From contig JBFGCT010000196.1 in assembly GCA_041581055.1 (NCBI GenBank), positions 1 through 7,373 on the forward strand: a stretch of 7,373 nt of DNA, written 5' to 3'. The stretch is from JBFGCT01 sp041581055. Lineage in GTDB: Bacteria > Actinomycetota > Acidimicrobiia > Acidimicrobiales > Ilumatobacteraceae. This document shows, one piece after another, positions 1-4,964 of the stretch. The position numbers and the translations under genes were made by a program. The notes below the pieces were generated by a model, which had not been told where the DNA came from, did no database searches, and saw nothing but the letters and a program-made list of their open reading frames with translations. The first letter of the stretch is position 1. Each line of letters starts with the position of its first letter.

Positions 1-855
1 CAGGGCGGTCTTGGTCGCCGGGCCGAACCGGCCGTCGGCGCCGCCGCGGACGGTGATCCCGAGGCCCATCAGCGCCTGCTGGAGGTCTTTGACCTTGGCC
101 CCGCTGTCGCCCTGCTTCAACCCGACGTAGGGGTTGCTCGACGGCGGTGGCGTCGGATCGGGCGTCGGAGGCGGCGGCGTCGGGGTCGGAGTCGGGGTCG
201 GCGGGGGAGGCGGCGGCGTTGGGGTCGGCGTCGGGGTCGGCGGGGGAGGCGGCGGTGTCGGCGTCTGGCCGATGCCGAGCTTGGCGGCCGTCTGCTCGGT
301 GAGGGTTCCCGTGACCACCAGCTTGTTCCAGCGTTGGAAGTCCGACACCGCCTTGGTGGTGGCCGGCCCCCAGATCCCGTCGGCGCCGCCCGCGACATAG
401 ACGCCGTTGGCGATCAGGCGCCGCTGCAGATCCTTGACGTCGGTCCCCTTCGCCCCCTGCGAGAGCAGCACGGCCCCGGCGACCGCTGTACTTCCGCCGC
501 CCGTGTCGAGCCCGAGGGCGTGGGCGGTCGCATGATCGACCTGACCCGTTCGGGGAAGTCCCTGCCCACCCTGAAACGTCATCAGCGCAGCCTTCGTCGC
601 CGGACCGAACACGCCATCCGCGCCGCCCACCACGACCACGCCCTTGGCGATCAACGCCTGCTGCACGGCCTTGACCTCGGGACCGCGATCGCCCTGCCGC
701 AATCCGACGATCGCCCGTGGCAACGGCGCCTCGATCAGCGGAGGTTCGGCCGAGACGGTCCCGGGAAGTCCGCCGAACGCCAGGCCGGAGATGGTCAGCG
801 CGGCCGCCGCGCGGAAGATTCTGCGCCCACCTCCTTGTCTCCCGGGTTGCGACAT
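1..855 (-). CDS. Exported protein with three peptidoglycan-binding (PG_binding_1) domains, 3' end outside window
   Basis: 285 residues are visible and the frame is still open at base 1, so the C-terminus is missing. The N-terminus is an export signal: a basic stretch containing GRRIFRA (residues 11-17, close to the twin-arginine pattern), a hydrophobic core around 18-31, and a likely cleavage site after VSA (34-36). Three PG_binding_1-type repeats follow at about 50-113, 130-193 and 244 onward. Each begins LxQGxxGxxVKxxQ and contains GGADGxxGPAT. Domains 2 and 3 are joined by a Pro/Thr-rich linker (about 197-240), typical of cell-wall spacers. These domains bind peptidoglycan and usually anchor a wall hydrolase or another surface enzyme. 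Any catalytic domain would lie beyond the left edge. The ATG at 855 is supported by GGAGG seven bases upstream. The domain call is firm; the overall function is unknown. Confidence 0.93.
   Translation of the reverse strand, partial: MSQPGRQGGGRRIFRAAAALTISGLAFGGLPGTVSAEPPLIEAPLPRAIVGLRQGDRGPEVKAVQQALIAKGVVVVGGADGVFGPATKAALMTFQGGQGLPRTGQVDHATAHALGLDTGGGSTAVAGAVLLSQGAKGTDVKDLQRRLIANGVYVAGGADGIWGPATTKAVSDFQRWNKLVVTGTLTEQTAAKLGIGQTPTPPPPPPTPTPTPTPPPPPPTPTPTPTPPPPTPDPTPPPSSNPYVGLKQGDSGAKVKDLQQALMGLGITVRGGADGRFGPATKTAL
182..259 (-). repeat. Two tandem 39-bp units encoding the Pro/Thr linker
   Basis: Bases 182-220 and 221-259 are near-identical 39-bp copies (three mismatches by eye). Each encodes 13 residues of Pro-Thr dipeptides and a Pro run in the linker between the second and third peptidoglycan-binding domains. 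The unit is a multiple of three, so copy-number change would lengthen or shorten the linker without breaking the frame. Confidence 0.85.
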
Positions 856-1070
856 GGACGTTCCTCCGTGCATTGATAGAGGTATCGGTCCGCCCGGACT
901 GTTCCTGGAATCTCTGATTCGTCAAGATCGAGGCTGTCGGTGAACTCAGCGCGGCCGATCTCGCCGCGCCAAGCGGTTCGCCGTCCCGACACGAGGGGGA
1001 CCGGCGACCGGGTGTCAGTATGACCCGCAGAACGCAATATGTCCATCGCGTGACGGCAAATTGACATAAC
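856..1070. other. Gene-free region upstream of the peptidoglycan-binding gene
   Basis: I see no convincing gene here. Apart from the ribosome binding site at 863-867, the region should hold the minus-strand promoter of the wall protein. I could not find a -35/-10 pair with good spacing. A minus-strand TTGACG near 920-930 has no convincing -10 partner. On the plus strand TTGACA at 1061-1066 looks like a -35 box but is also unpaired. Two tiny inverted repeats lie in the leader: GAATC/GATTC around 909-921 and GTCC/GGAC around 891-902. Neither is strong enough to name. Confidence 0.4.
863..867 (-). promoter_or_regulatory. Ribosome binding site of the peptidoglycan-binding protein
   Basis: Read on the minus strand, GGAGG stands seven bases before the ATG at 855. 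It is the best Shine-Dalgarno in the window and fixes this start. Confidence 0.8.
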
Positions 1071-1107
1071 GAAGATTATGGGCGCTCTCGAGCGCCCATC
1101 AATCTTC
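1071..1107. other. Strong hairpin at the left edge of the repeat array
   Basis: Left arm 1071-1086 and right arm 1091-1107 pair over 16 bp around the loop CTCG, with one bulged base (C1100). The right arm belongs to the first repeat unit. The left arm is an inverted half-copy of the same sequence found only at this edge. Read on the minus strand it lies about 150 bases after the stop of the zinc-finger gene. No T-run follows, so it is a poor classical intrinsic terminator, although many high-GC actinobacterial terminators lack that tail. It could equally be an RNA-end stabiliser or a DNA cruciform. Confidence 0.6.
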
Positions 1108-1234
1108 TCCGATTGAACGTGTCGGGCGCTCCTTGCGCCCATCAATCTTCTCCGATTGAACGTGTCGGGCGCTCCTTGCGCCCATCAATCTTCTCCGATT
1201 GAACGTGTCGGGCGCTCCTGCGCCCATCAATCTT
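1080..1234. repeat. Tandem array of 43-bp double-hairpin units (3.6 copies)
   Basis: Units lie at 1080-1123 (44 bp), 1124-1166 (43 bp), 1167-1209 (43 bp, identical to the previous one) and 1210-1234 (partial). Each full unit holds two inverted repeats. The first is GGGCGC, a 4-6 base loop, then GCGCCC. The second is TCAATC, the loop TTCTCC, then GATTGA. A seven-base spacer, ACGTGTC, leads to the next unit. The units differ only in the first loop (TCTCGA, TCCTT, TCCTT, TCCT), and no stem base changes. There are no unique spacers between units, so this is not a CRISPR array. The array lies between the stop of the zinc-finger gene and the start of the wall-protein gene, both on the minus strand. 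It could act as transcript 3' structure, a terminator cluster or a protein-binding array. I do not recognise it as a named repeat family. Confidence 0.93.
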
Positions 1235-1260
1235 GCCCGCCCGGCGATTTCTCCTTGCTT

Positions 1261-1629
1261 TTACGTTGCGGACAGGGTGCGGTCTTTGAGGGGTTGGGCG
1301 GCTTCGAGGAGCCAGGTGAGGTTGTCGGTCATCGATTGCAGTGTCGTGCGAGGGGTGGCGGCGAGGTCCCGTTCGACGTCTTCGATGGCGCAGGCGAGGA
1401 CGTACAGGTCGTCGTGGAGGCGGTCGAGCTCGTCCCGGGCGATGACCAGCTCGTGCTCGTTGAGCGCCAACTCGGCGGCGCGCTCCTTGGCGACCCAGTT
1501 CCACTGCCGACAGCGCTGCGAGCAGAACCGGCGGCGGCGTCCGGGACCGGTTTGGGCCGGGAGCACGCGCCGGCACCACCCGCATCGACCGAGATCGCCG
1601 GTCTCGGCGTCCACCGGTGTTTTCGTCAT
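1261..1629 (-). CDS. Small four-cysteine (putative zinc-finger) protein with helical C-terminus
   Basis: 122 residues. The N-terminal part has C16-X2-C19-X16-C36-X3-C40 with FCSQRCRQ around the second pair. This is the look of the short zinc-knuckle found in many small actinobacterial proteins (CxxC, basic stretch, FCSxxCRQ). Four arginines directly before the second pair suggest nucleic-acid contact, which is inference. Residues about 46-97 are rich in Glu, Leu, Ala and Asp and should form a long helix or coiled coil. The ATG at 1629 has no Shine-Dalgarno, but TACTAT ends six bases before it, as expected of a leaderless transcript. The same frame stays open far upstream, opposite the aldolase gene, but that is a high-GC shadow. 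The gene diverges from the aldolase. I know of no assigned function for this family, so DNA or RNA binding is only a guess. Confidence 0.82.
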   Translation of the reverse strand: MTKTPVDAETGDLGRCGWCRRVLPAQTGPGRRRRFCSQRCRQWNWVAKERAAELALNEHELVIARDELDRLHDDLYVLACAIEDVERDLAATPRTTLQSMTDNLTWLLEAAQPLKDRTLSAT

Positions 1630-1635
1630 GACGTA

Positions 1636-1641
1636 ATAGTA
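1636..1641 (-). promoter_or_regulatory. Candidate -10 element for leaderless transcription of the zinc-finger gene
   Basis: Minus-strand TACTAT fits TANNNT and ends six bases before the ATG at 1629, so transcription would start on or very near the A of that codon. No good -35 box is visible. Confidence 0.5.
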
Positions 1642-1657
1642 GACGCAAGAGGCCAAC

Positions 1658-1675
1658 GTCGACGGCGTCGTCGAC
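1658..1675. promoter_or_regulatory. Inverted repeat in the divergent gap between zinc-finger gene and aldolase
   Basis: GTCGACG and CGTCGAC flank GCGT, giving a perfect 7-bp inverted repeat in the middle of the 90-bp divergent gap. A two-gene operator is possible. GTCG/CGAC-rich palindromes arise easily in DNA of this composition, so support is weak. Confidence 0.3.
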
Positions 1676-1719
1676 GACCGACGCCGAGCGCGTCGTCGAT
1701 CTCTGGGAGACTTGGCGCC

Positions 1720-2799
1720 ATGACCGAACTCCCTCCGGCGCCGCAACGGGCGTTCGCCAGCGACAACGCCGCCGGCGCCCACCCGGCCGTCATCGACGCG
1801 GTCATCGCCGCCAACCACGGCCATCGCCTCGCCTACGGCGACGACGACATCACCAGGGAGTGCGAGGCCCGGTTCCGCGACCTGTTCGGCGCCGACGTGA
1901 CGACGCGGCTGGCGTACAACGGCACCGGCGCCAACCTCGTCGCGCTGGCGACGATGCTCGGCTCGCTCGCCGGCCCGCACCACGCCGTCGTCTGCACCGA
2001 CTGGGCGCACATCGCCGTCGACGAGACCGGCGCGCCGGAGCGGGTGCTCGGGACCAAGCTGATCGACCTCGCCGCGCCCGACGCCAAGCTGACCCCCGAG
2101 CAGCTCGTCGGCCTCGGCGACCTCCAGGGGGTCCAGCACCACGTCCAACCCGGCGTCGTCTCGATCACCCAGGCGACCGAGCTCGGAACGTTGTACACCC
2201 CGGACGAGATCGCCGCGTTGTGCGACGCGGCGCACGCGATGGGAATGCTCGTCCACCTCGACGGGGCCCGGATCGCCAACGCCACCGCCGCCCTCGGCGG
2301 CACGGCGGCAGCACTGCGCTCGTTCACGATCGACGCCGGCGTCGACGTCGTCAGCTTCGGCGGCACCAAGAACGGGCTCCTCGGCGCCGAGGCGGTCGTG
2401 TTCCTGAACGACCGCGCCGGCATCGGCTCGGAGTACGTCCGCAAACAGGTCACGCAGCTCCCCTCGAAGATGCGCTACCTCGCCGCCCAGTTCAACGCCG
2501 TCCTCGAGGGTGACCTGTGGATTCGCCTCGCCGCCCACTCCAACGCGATGGCGAGCGACCTGCACCGCCTGACCTCGGTCATCCCCGGCGTCGATCTCGG
2601 CGAGAAGCCCCAGGTCAACAGCTTGTTCCCGAGCCTGCCACCGGAGATCATCGAGCCGCTGCGGGCCTGGTGCTTCTTCTGGGACTGGGACACCATCCGC
2701 CATCAGGTGCGCTGGATGACCGCGTGGGACACCACTCCCGACGACGTCGCGGCGTTCGCCGACGGCGTCGCGGCGCTGCTCTCCGTCCACAGAGATTAA
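1720..2799 (+). CDS. ltaE: Low-specificity L-threonine aldolase (PLP-dependent)
   Basis: 359 residues, near the family's usual length of about 340-350. It is a fold-type I pyridoxal-phosphate enzyme that cleaves L-threonine or L-allo-threonine to glycine and acetaldehyde in the cytoplasm. Landmarks in family order are FASDN (12-16), HRLAYGDDD (35-43), NGTGAN (67-72), AH (96-97; the His expected to stack on the cofactor), DETGAPE (101-107), ITQATELG (149-156), HLDGAR (179-184; Asp181 should contact the pyridine nitrogen), and SFGGTKNG (212-219; Lys217 as the Schiff-base lysine). The C-terminal VRWMTAWDT (330-338) holds the Arg expected to bind the substrate carboxylate. The layout resembles the Pseudomonas-type enzyme. 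The ATG at 1720 has GGGAG ten bases upstream, and residues before FASDN fit the family. The frame is open back to 1156, but that stretch runs through the repeat array and the antisense zinc-finger gene, so I exclude it. Stereospecificity cannot be read from sequence. Confidence 0.93.
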   Translation: MTELPPAPQRAFASDNAAGAHPAVIDAVIAANHGHRLAYGDDDITRECEARFRDLFGADVTTRLAYNGTGANLVALATMLGSLAGPHHAVVCTDWAHIAVDETGAPERVLGTKLIDLAAPDAKLTPEQLVGLGDLQGVQHHVQPGVVSITQATELGTLYTPDEIAALCDAAHAMGMLVHLDGARIANATAALGGTAAALRSFTIDAGVDVVSFGGTKNGLLGAEAVVFLNDRAGIGSEYVRKQVTQLPSKMRYLAAQFNAVLEGDLWIRLAAHSNAMASDLHRLTSVIPGVDLGEKPQVNSLFPSLPPEIIEPLRAWCFFWDWDTIRHQVRWMTAWDTTPDDVAAFADGVAALLSVHRD

Positions 2800-2812
2800 T
2801 ACTTGCGTACTG

Positions 2813-2830
2813 CAATTGACTGGTCAGTTG
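2813..2830. promoter_or_regulatory. Palindromic candidate operator over the WhiB -35 box
   Basis: CAATTGAC-TG-GTCAGTTG is an 18-bp inverted repeat with seven matching pairs, a two-base centre and one mismatched pair. It covers the whole -35 hexamer of the promoter for the WhiB-kinase operon, so a dimeric protein bound here would block RNA polymerase. The core TGAC/GTCA resembles many TetR- and GntR-type sites, but the regulator cannot be named. Confidence 0.5.
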
Positions 2831-2844
2831 ATTTCATTTAGAGT
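2816..2844 (+). promoter_or_regulatory. Promoter of the WhiB-kinase operon
   Basis: TTGACT (2816-2821) and TAGAGT (2839-2844) are spaced by 17 bp, a good housekeeping-sigma arrangement, within a locally AT-richer stretch just after the aldolase stop. Transcription should begin around 2850-2852, leaving a leader of about 45 bases before the GTG at 2897. Confidence 0.7.
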
Positions 2845-2896
2845 GCCCAGCGGTCCACGCCAAGGGATGGGCCTTTCACTGGAGCGAGGGGCATCC

Positions 2897-3202
2897 GTGA
2901 CCGCAGTCGACATCACGATCGATCGAATCCGCACCGAGGACGATTGGATGGACGCAGGGGCCTGCAAGGGGCTCACCCATCTCTTCTTCCCGCCCGCCGC
3001 CGAGCGGCCGCAGGCCCGCGAACGCCGCGAGCTGGCCGCCCAGGCCGTGTGCGCGAGTTGCATCGTACGGGCGACCTGCCGGCAGTTCGCCCGCGAGCAA
3101 CACGAATACGGGTTCTGGGGCGGCGAGTCCGAAGACGAGCGCCACGCCGCCGGCTACCGGCTGATCGCGCCGATCGGTGTGCGCGCTCGCTCCGCAGGCT
3201 GA
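2897..3202 (+). CDS. WhiB-family iron-sulfur transcriptional regulator
   Basis: 101 residues. Four cysteines bind a [4Fe-4S] cluster in this family: C23-X28-C52-X2-C55-X5-C61. Trp17 and LFFPP (29-33) lie where WhiB proteins have them. The turn motif GFWGGESEDER (72-82) matches the family's G[VI]WGG loop, which contacts the primary sigma factor. The C-terminal tail after it (GYRLIAPIGVRARSAG) carries a few basic residues, the usual DNA-contact region, but is not strongly basic. WhiB proteins act with SigA and respond to redox, NO or developmental cues. I cannot assign a WhiB1-7 subclass. The GTG at 2897 has GAGGGG five bases upstream. An in-frame ATG at 2867 has a purine run immediately against it, too close to serve. 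A TTG at 2816 is the -35 box itself. The stop abuts the sugar-kinase start, so the two are one unit. Confidence 0.92.
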   Translation: MTAVDITIDRIRTEDDWMDAGACKGLTHLFFPPAAERPQARERRELAAQAVCASCIVRATCRQFAREQHEYGFWGGESEDERHAAGYRLIAPIGVRARSAG

Positions 3203-4063
3203 GTGTTCGACGTCACCGTCCTCGGCAGTGCCAACCTCGACCTCGTCGCCAGCACCTCGCGCCTGCCCCACCCCGGCGAGACGGTGGTGGGGCGCCGCTA
3301 CCGGGAGCACGCGGGGGGCAAGGGGCTGAACCAGGCCGTCGCCGCGGCGCGGGTCGGCGCCTCGGTCGCGCTGGTCGGGGCCGTCGGCGACGACGAGGCG
3401 GGTCGACGCCTACGCCGGCTGGCGGCGGACGAGGGCATCGACGTCGCCGGTGTCGAGATCGTCGACGGCATCCCCACCGGTCGGGCGATGATCACCGTCG
3501 ACGCCGACGGCCAGAACTGCATCGTCGTCGTCCCCGGCGCGAACGCCACGGTGACGGCCGACCGCTCCCCCGCCGCCACCGTCCTCCTCGCCCAACTCGA
3601 GATTCCGATCGCCGCGGTGGTGCGGGCCTTCACCGCCGCCCGGGCGGCCGGGTCGATGACGGTGCTCAACCCGGCGCCGGCCGCGCCACTTCCCGGCGAG
3701 CTGCTCGCCGTGACCGACCTCGTCGTGCCGAACGAACACGAGGCCGAGCTGCTCGGCGGCGCGTCGGCGCTCAGCGGCCGCGTCGACGTCGTCGTCGTGA
3801 CCCGGGGCGCGGCCGGGGTGACCGTCCACGACCGCGGCGAGACGTGGAGCGAGCCCGCCGTCGCCGTCACCGCCGTCGACACAACCGGGGCCGGGGACGC
3901 GTTCTGCGGGGTGTTGGCGGCGCGGCTGGCGAGCGGTGAGGGGTTGTCGGACGCGGTCAGGTGGGCGGCCGCCGCCGGCGCCCACGCGTCGACCGTCGCC
4001 GGCGCCGTGCCCTCGCTGCCCACTGCGACGCAGGTCCGGTCGTTGCTCGGCGCCACCCGCTGA
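3203..4063 (+). CDS. rbsK: Ribokinase-type PfkB-family sugar kinase
   Basis: 286 residues; E. coli ribokinase has 309. It should phosphorylate D-ribose, or a related sugar or nucleoside, at the 5-position with ATP in the cytoplasm. Ribokinase landmarks in order are GSANLD (8-13, sugar-binding Asp13), HPGETV (23-28), AGGKGLNQAVAAARVG (37-52, PfkB signature 1), GDDEAGRRL (62-70), PGANATV (111-117), NPAPA (156-160), PNEHEAELL (176-184) and DTTGAGDAFCG (226-236, signature 2, catalytic Asp232). The shortfall against E. coli lies mainly after PNEHEAELL, where about a dozen residues of a helix are missing. The anion hole and catalytic core look intact. GTG at 3203 follows the WhiB TGA with no gap, and only a weak AGG precedes it, so translation is probably coupled to WhiB. 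Ribose is the best guess; another pentose, a deoxysugar or a nucleoside cannot be excluded. Confidence 0.88.
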   Translation: MFDVTVLGSANLDLVASTSRLPHPGETVVGRRYREHAGGKGLNQAVAAARVGASVALVGAVGDDEAGRRLRRLAADEGIDVAGVEIVDGIPTGRAMITVDADGQNCIVVVPGANATVTADRSPAATVLLAQLEIPIAAVVRAFTAARAAGSMTVLNPAPAAPLPGELLAVTDLVVPNEHEAELLGGASALSGRVDVVVVTRGAAGVTVHDRGETWSEPAVAVTAVDTTGAGDAFCGVLAARLASGEGLSDAVRWAAAAGAHASTVAGAVPSLPTATQVRSLLGATR

Positions 4064-4069
4064 CCGCGA

Positions 4070-4094
4070 GACGGCGGCACGGCCCCCGCCCGTC
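4070..4094. terminator. Candidate bidirectional terminator hairpin between convergent genes
   Basis: GACGG CGG at 4070-4077 pairs with CC GCCCGTC at 4086-4094, giving an eight-pair G/C stem with one bulged C (4089) and an eight-base loop. It fills the 29-bp gap between the kinase stop (4063) and the methyltransferase stop (4093), overlapping the latter. No T-run follows on either side. Confidence 0.4.
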
Positions 4095-4923
4095 AACGGT
4101 GCGCCAAGGTGACCGCCGCCCAGCCGCCCTGCACGTCGGTCCGGCAGACGCGCATCGGTTCGAGCGCCTTGAGCACGTGATCATGCGCCTCGACCAGGAT
4201 CCCGCTGACGACGAGCCGGCCGGACGGCGCGGTCAGCCGGGCGAGGTCCGCCGCCATCGACACCAACGCCGGGGCGAGGATGTTCGCCACCACGAGGTCG
4301 TACGGACCGCCGAGATCGGACACCGGCGCCGCGTCGACCTCGATCCGGTGGGCGACGCCGTTGCGCCGCGCGTTGCACGCCGTCGATTCGACGGCGGCGG
4401 CGGAGACGTCGACGGCGCGGACCAGCCGGGCGCCGAGCAGGGCGGCGGCGATCGACAGCACGCCCGTGCCGCAGCCGACGTCGAGCACCGTGGACGCCGG
4501 GTCGCTCCGCAGCTCCCGGTCGAGTGCGGCGAGACTCAGGGCGGTGGTCGGATGGTCGCCCAGCCCGAACGCCGCTCCGGGCTCGATCAGGATCGGGACG
4601 CGGTCGTCGGTGGACGTCCCGCCGTCGGTCTCCCGCCAGGCCGGCACGACGCGCAGCCGGTCGCCGACCGCCATCGGCCGGGCGTGATCGCGCCAGGACT
4701 GCGGCCACACGTCGGCGCCGTCCTCGGTGCGCCACCGCCAGCGCTCGTCGAGCGTGACCGCCGCGGCGGCCACCGCCGCATCGTCGTCGCCGACGACGGT
4801 CCACAACTCGACGACCCCGGCGGCGGTGGCGCGCTCCTCGACCGCCCGGACGCCGAGTTGCCAGAGTCGATCCGCCGCCAATTCCGCGTCGGCCGCGTCG
4901 ACGGTGACGACGAACGATCGCAT
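4093..4923 (-). CDS. prmA: PrmA-type ribosomal protein L11 methyltransferase
   Basis: 276 residues, close to the roughly 290 of PrmA. PrmA trimethylates ribosomal protein L11 using S-adenosylmethionine. The N-terminal 1-60 region is a small alpha/beta substrate-recognition domain: MRSFVVTVDA, then ADRLWQLGVRAVEE. WPQSWRDHARPM (73-84) resembles the PrmA linker. IEPGAAFGLGDHPTT (113-127) is the PrmA signature, with Leu where Thr is usual in AFGTG. VLDVGCGTGVLSIAA (146-160) is the SAM-binding motif I, VDVSAAAVESTACNARRN (171-188) is motif II, and VVANILAPAL (211-220) replaces the NPPY-type motif IV, as in PrmA. SGILVEAHD (240-248) fits the family end. The ATG at 4923 is chosen because the N-terminal strand begins there. 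It has no clear Shine-Dalgarno. It lies 41 bases after the carbonic-anhydrase-like gene in the same direction, probably one transcript. The true target could differ from L11. Confidence 0.88.
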   Translation of the reverse strand: MRSFVVTVDAADAELAADRLWQLGVRAVEERATAAGVVELWTVVGDDDAAVAAAAVTLDERWRWRTEDGADVWPQSWRDHARPMAVGDRLRVVPAWRETDGGTSTDDRVPILIEPGAAFGLGDHPTTALSLAALDRELRSDPASTVLDVGCGTGVLSIAAALLGARLVRAVDVSAAAVESTACNARRNGVAHRIEVDAAPVSDLGGPYDLVVANILAPALVSMAADLARLTAPSGRLVVSGILVEAHDHVLKALEPMRVCRTDVQGGWAAVTLAHR

Positions 4924-4964
4924 CGAGCCAACGTAATCGGCGGCCCACCGGACCCGGCCCGAAC

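Noticed and set aside
334..876. Plus-strand open frames opposite the peptidoglycan-binding gene
   Set aside because: The minus strand gives three clear domains, a signal peptide and a strong ribosome binding site. The plus frames are Arg/Pro-rich shadows.
1061..1079. Plus-strand promoter with TTGACA at 1061
   Set aside because: The only TATAAT-like hexamer (GATTAT, 1074-1079) is seven bases away, far too close, and no plus-strand gene follows nearby.
795..1145. Minus-strand open frame starting inside the repeat array
   Set aside because: Its N-terminus is translated repeat, it has no family resemblance, and it overlaps the start of the well-supported wall-protein gene.
1080..1234. CRISPR array
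   Set aside because: The repeated units abut with no unique spacers, the unit contains two stems, and no cas genes are present.
1080..1234. Repeat antitoxin RNA of a type III toxin-antitoxin system
   Set aside because: A toxin gene should follow the repeats on the same strand. Downstream on the minus strand is the exported wall-binding protein, and on the plus strand only antisense of the zinc-finger gene.
1156..1719. N-terminal extension of the threonine aldolase frame
   Set aside because: It would translate the hairpin repeats and the antisense of the zinc-finger gene. Family homology begins a few residues after the ATG at 1720.
1630..2790. Minus-strand extension of the zinc-finger frame opposite the aldolase
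   Set aside because: It is antisense to a clear threonine aldolase. The composition is the shadow expected of high-GC coding DNA, and the four-cysteine domain begins right after the ATG at 1629.
2816..2896. Earlier TTG or ATG start for WhiB
   Set aside because: The TTG is the -35 box of the promoter and cannot be in the mRNA. The ATG at 2867 lacks a properly spaced ribosome binding site. The GTG at 2897 has one.
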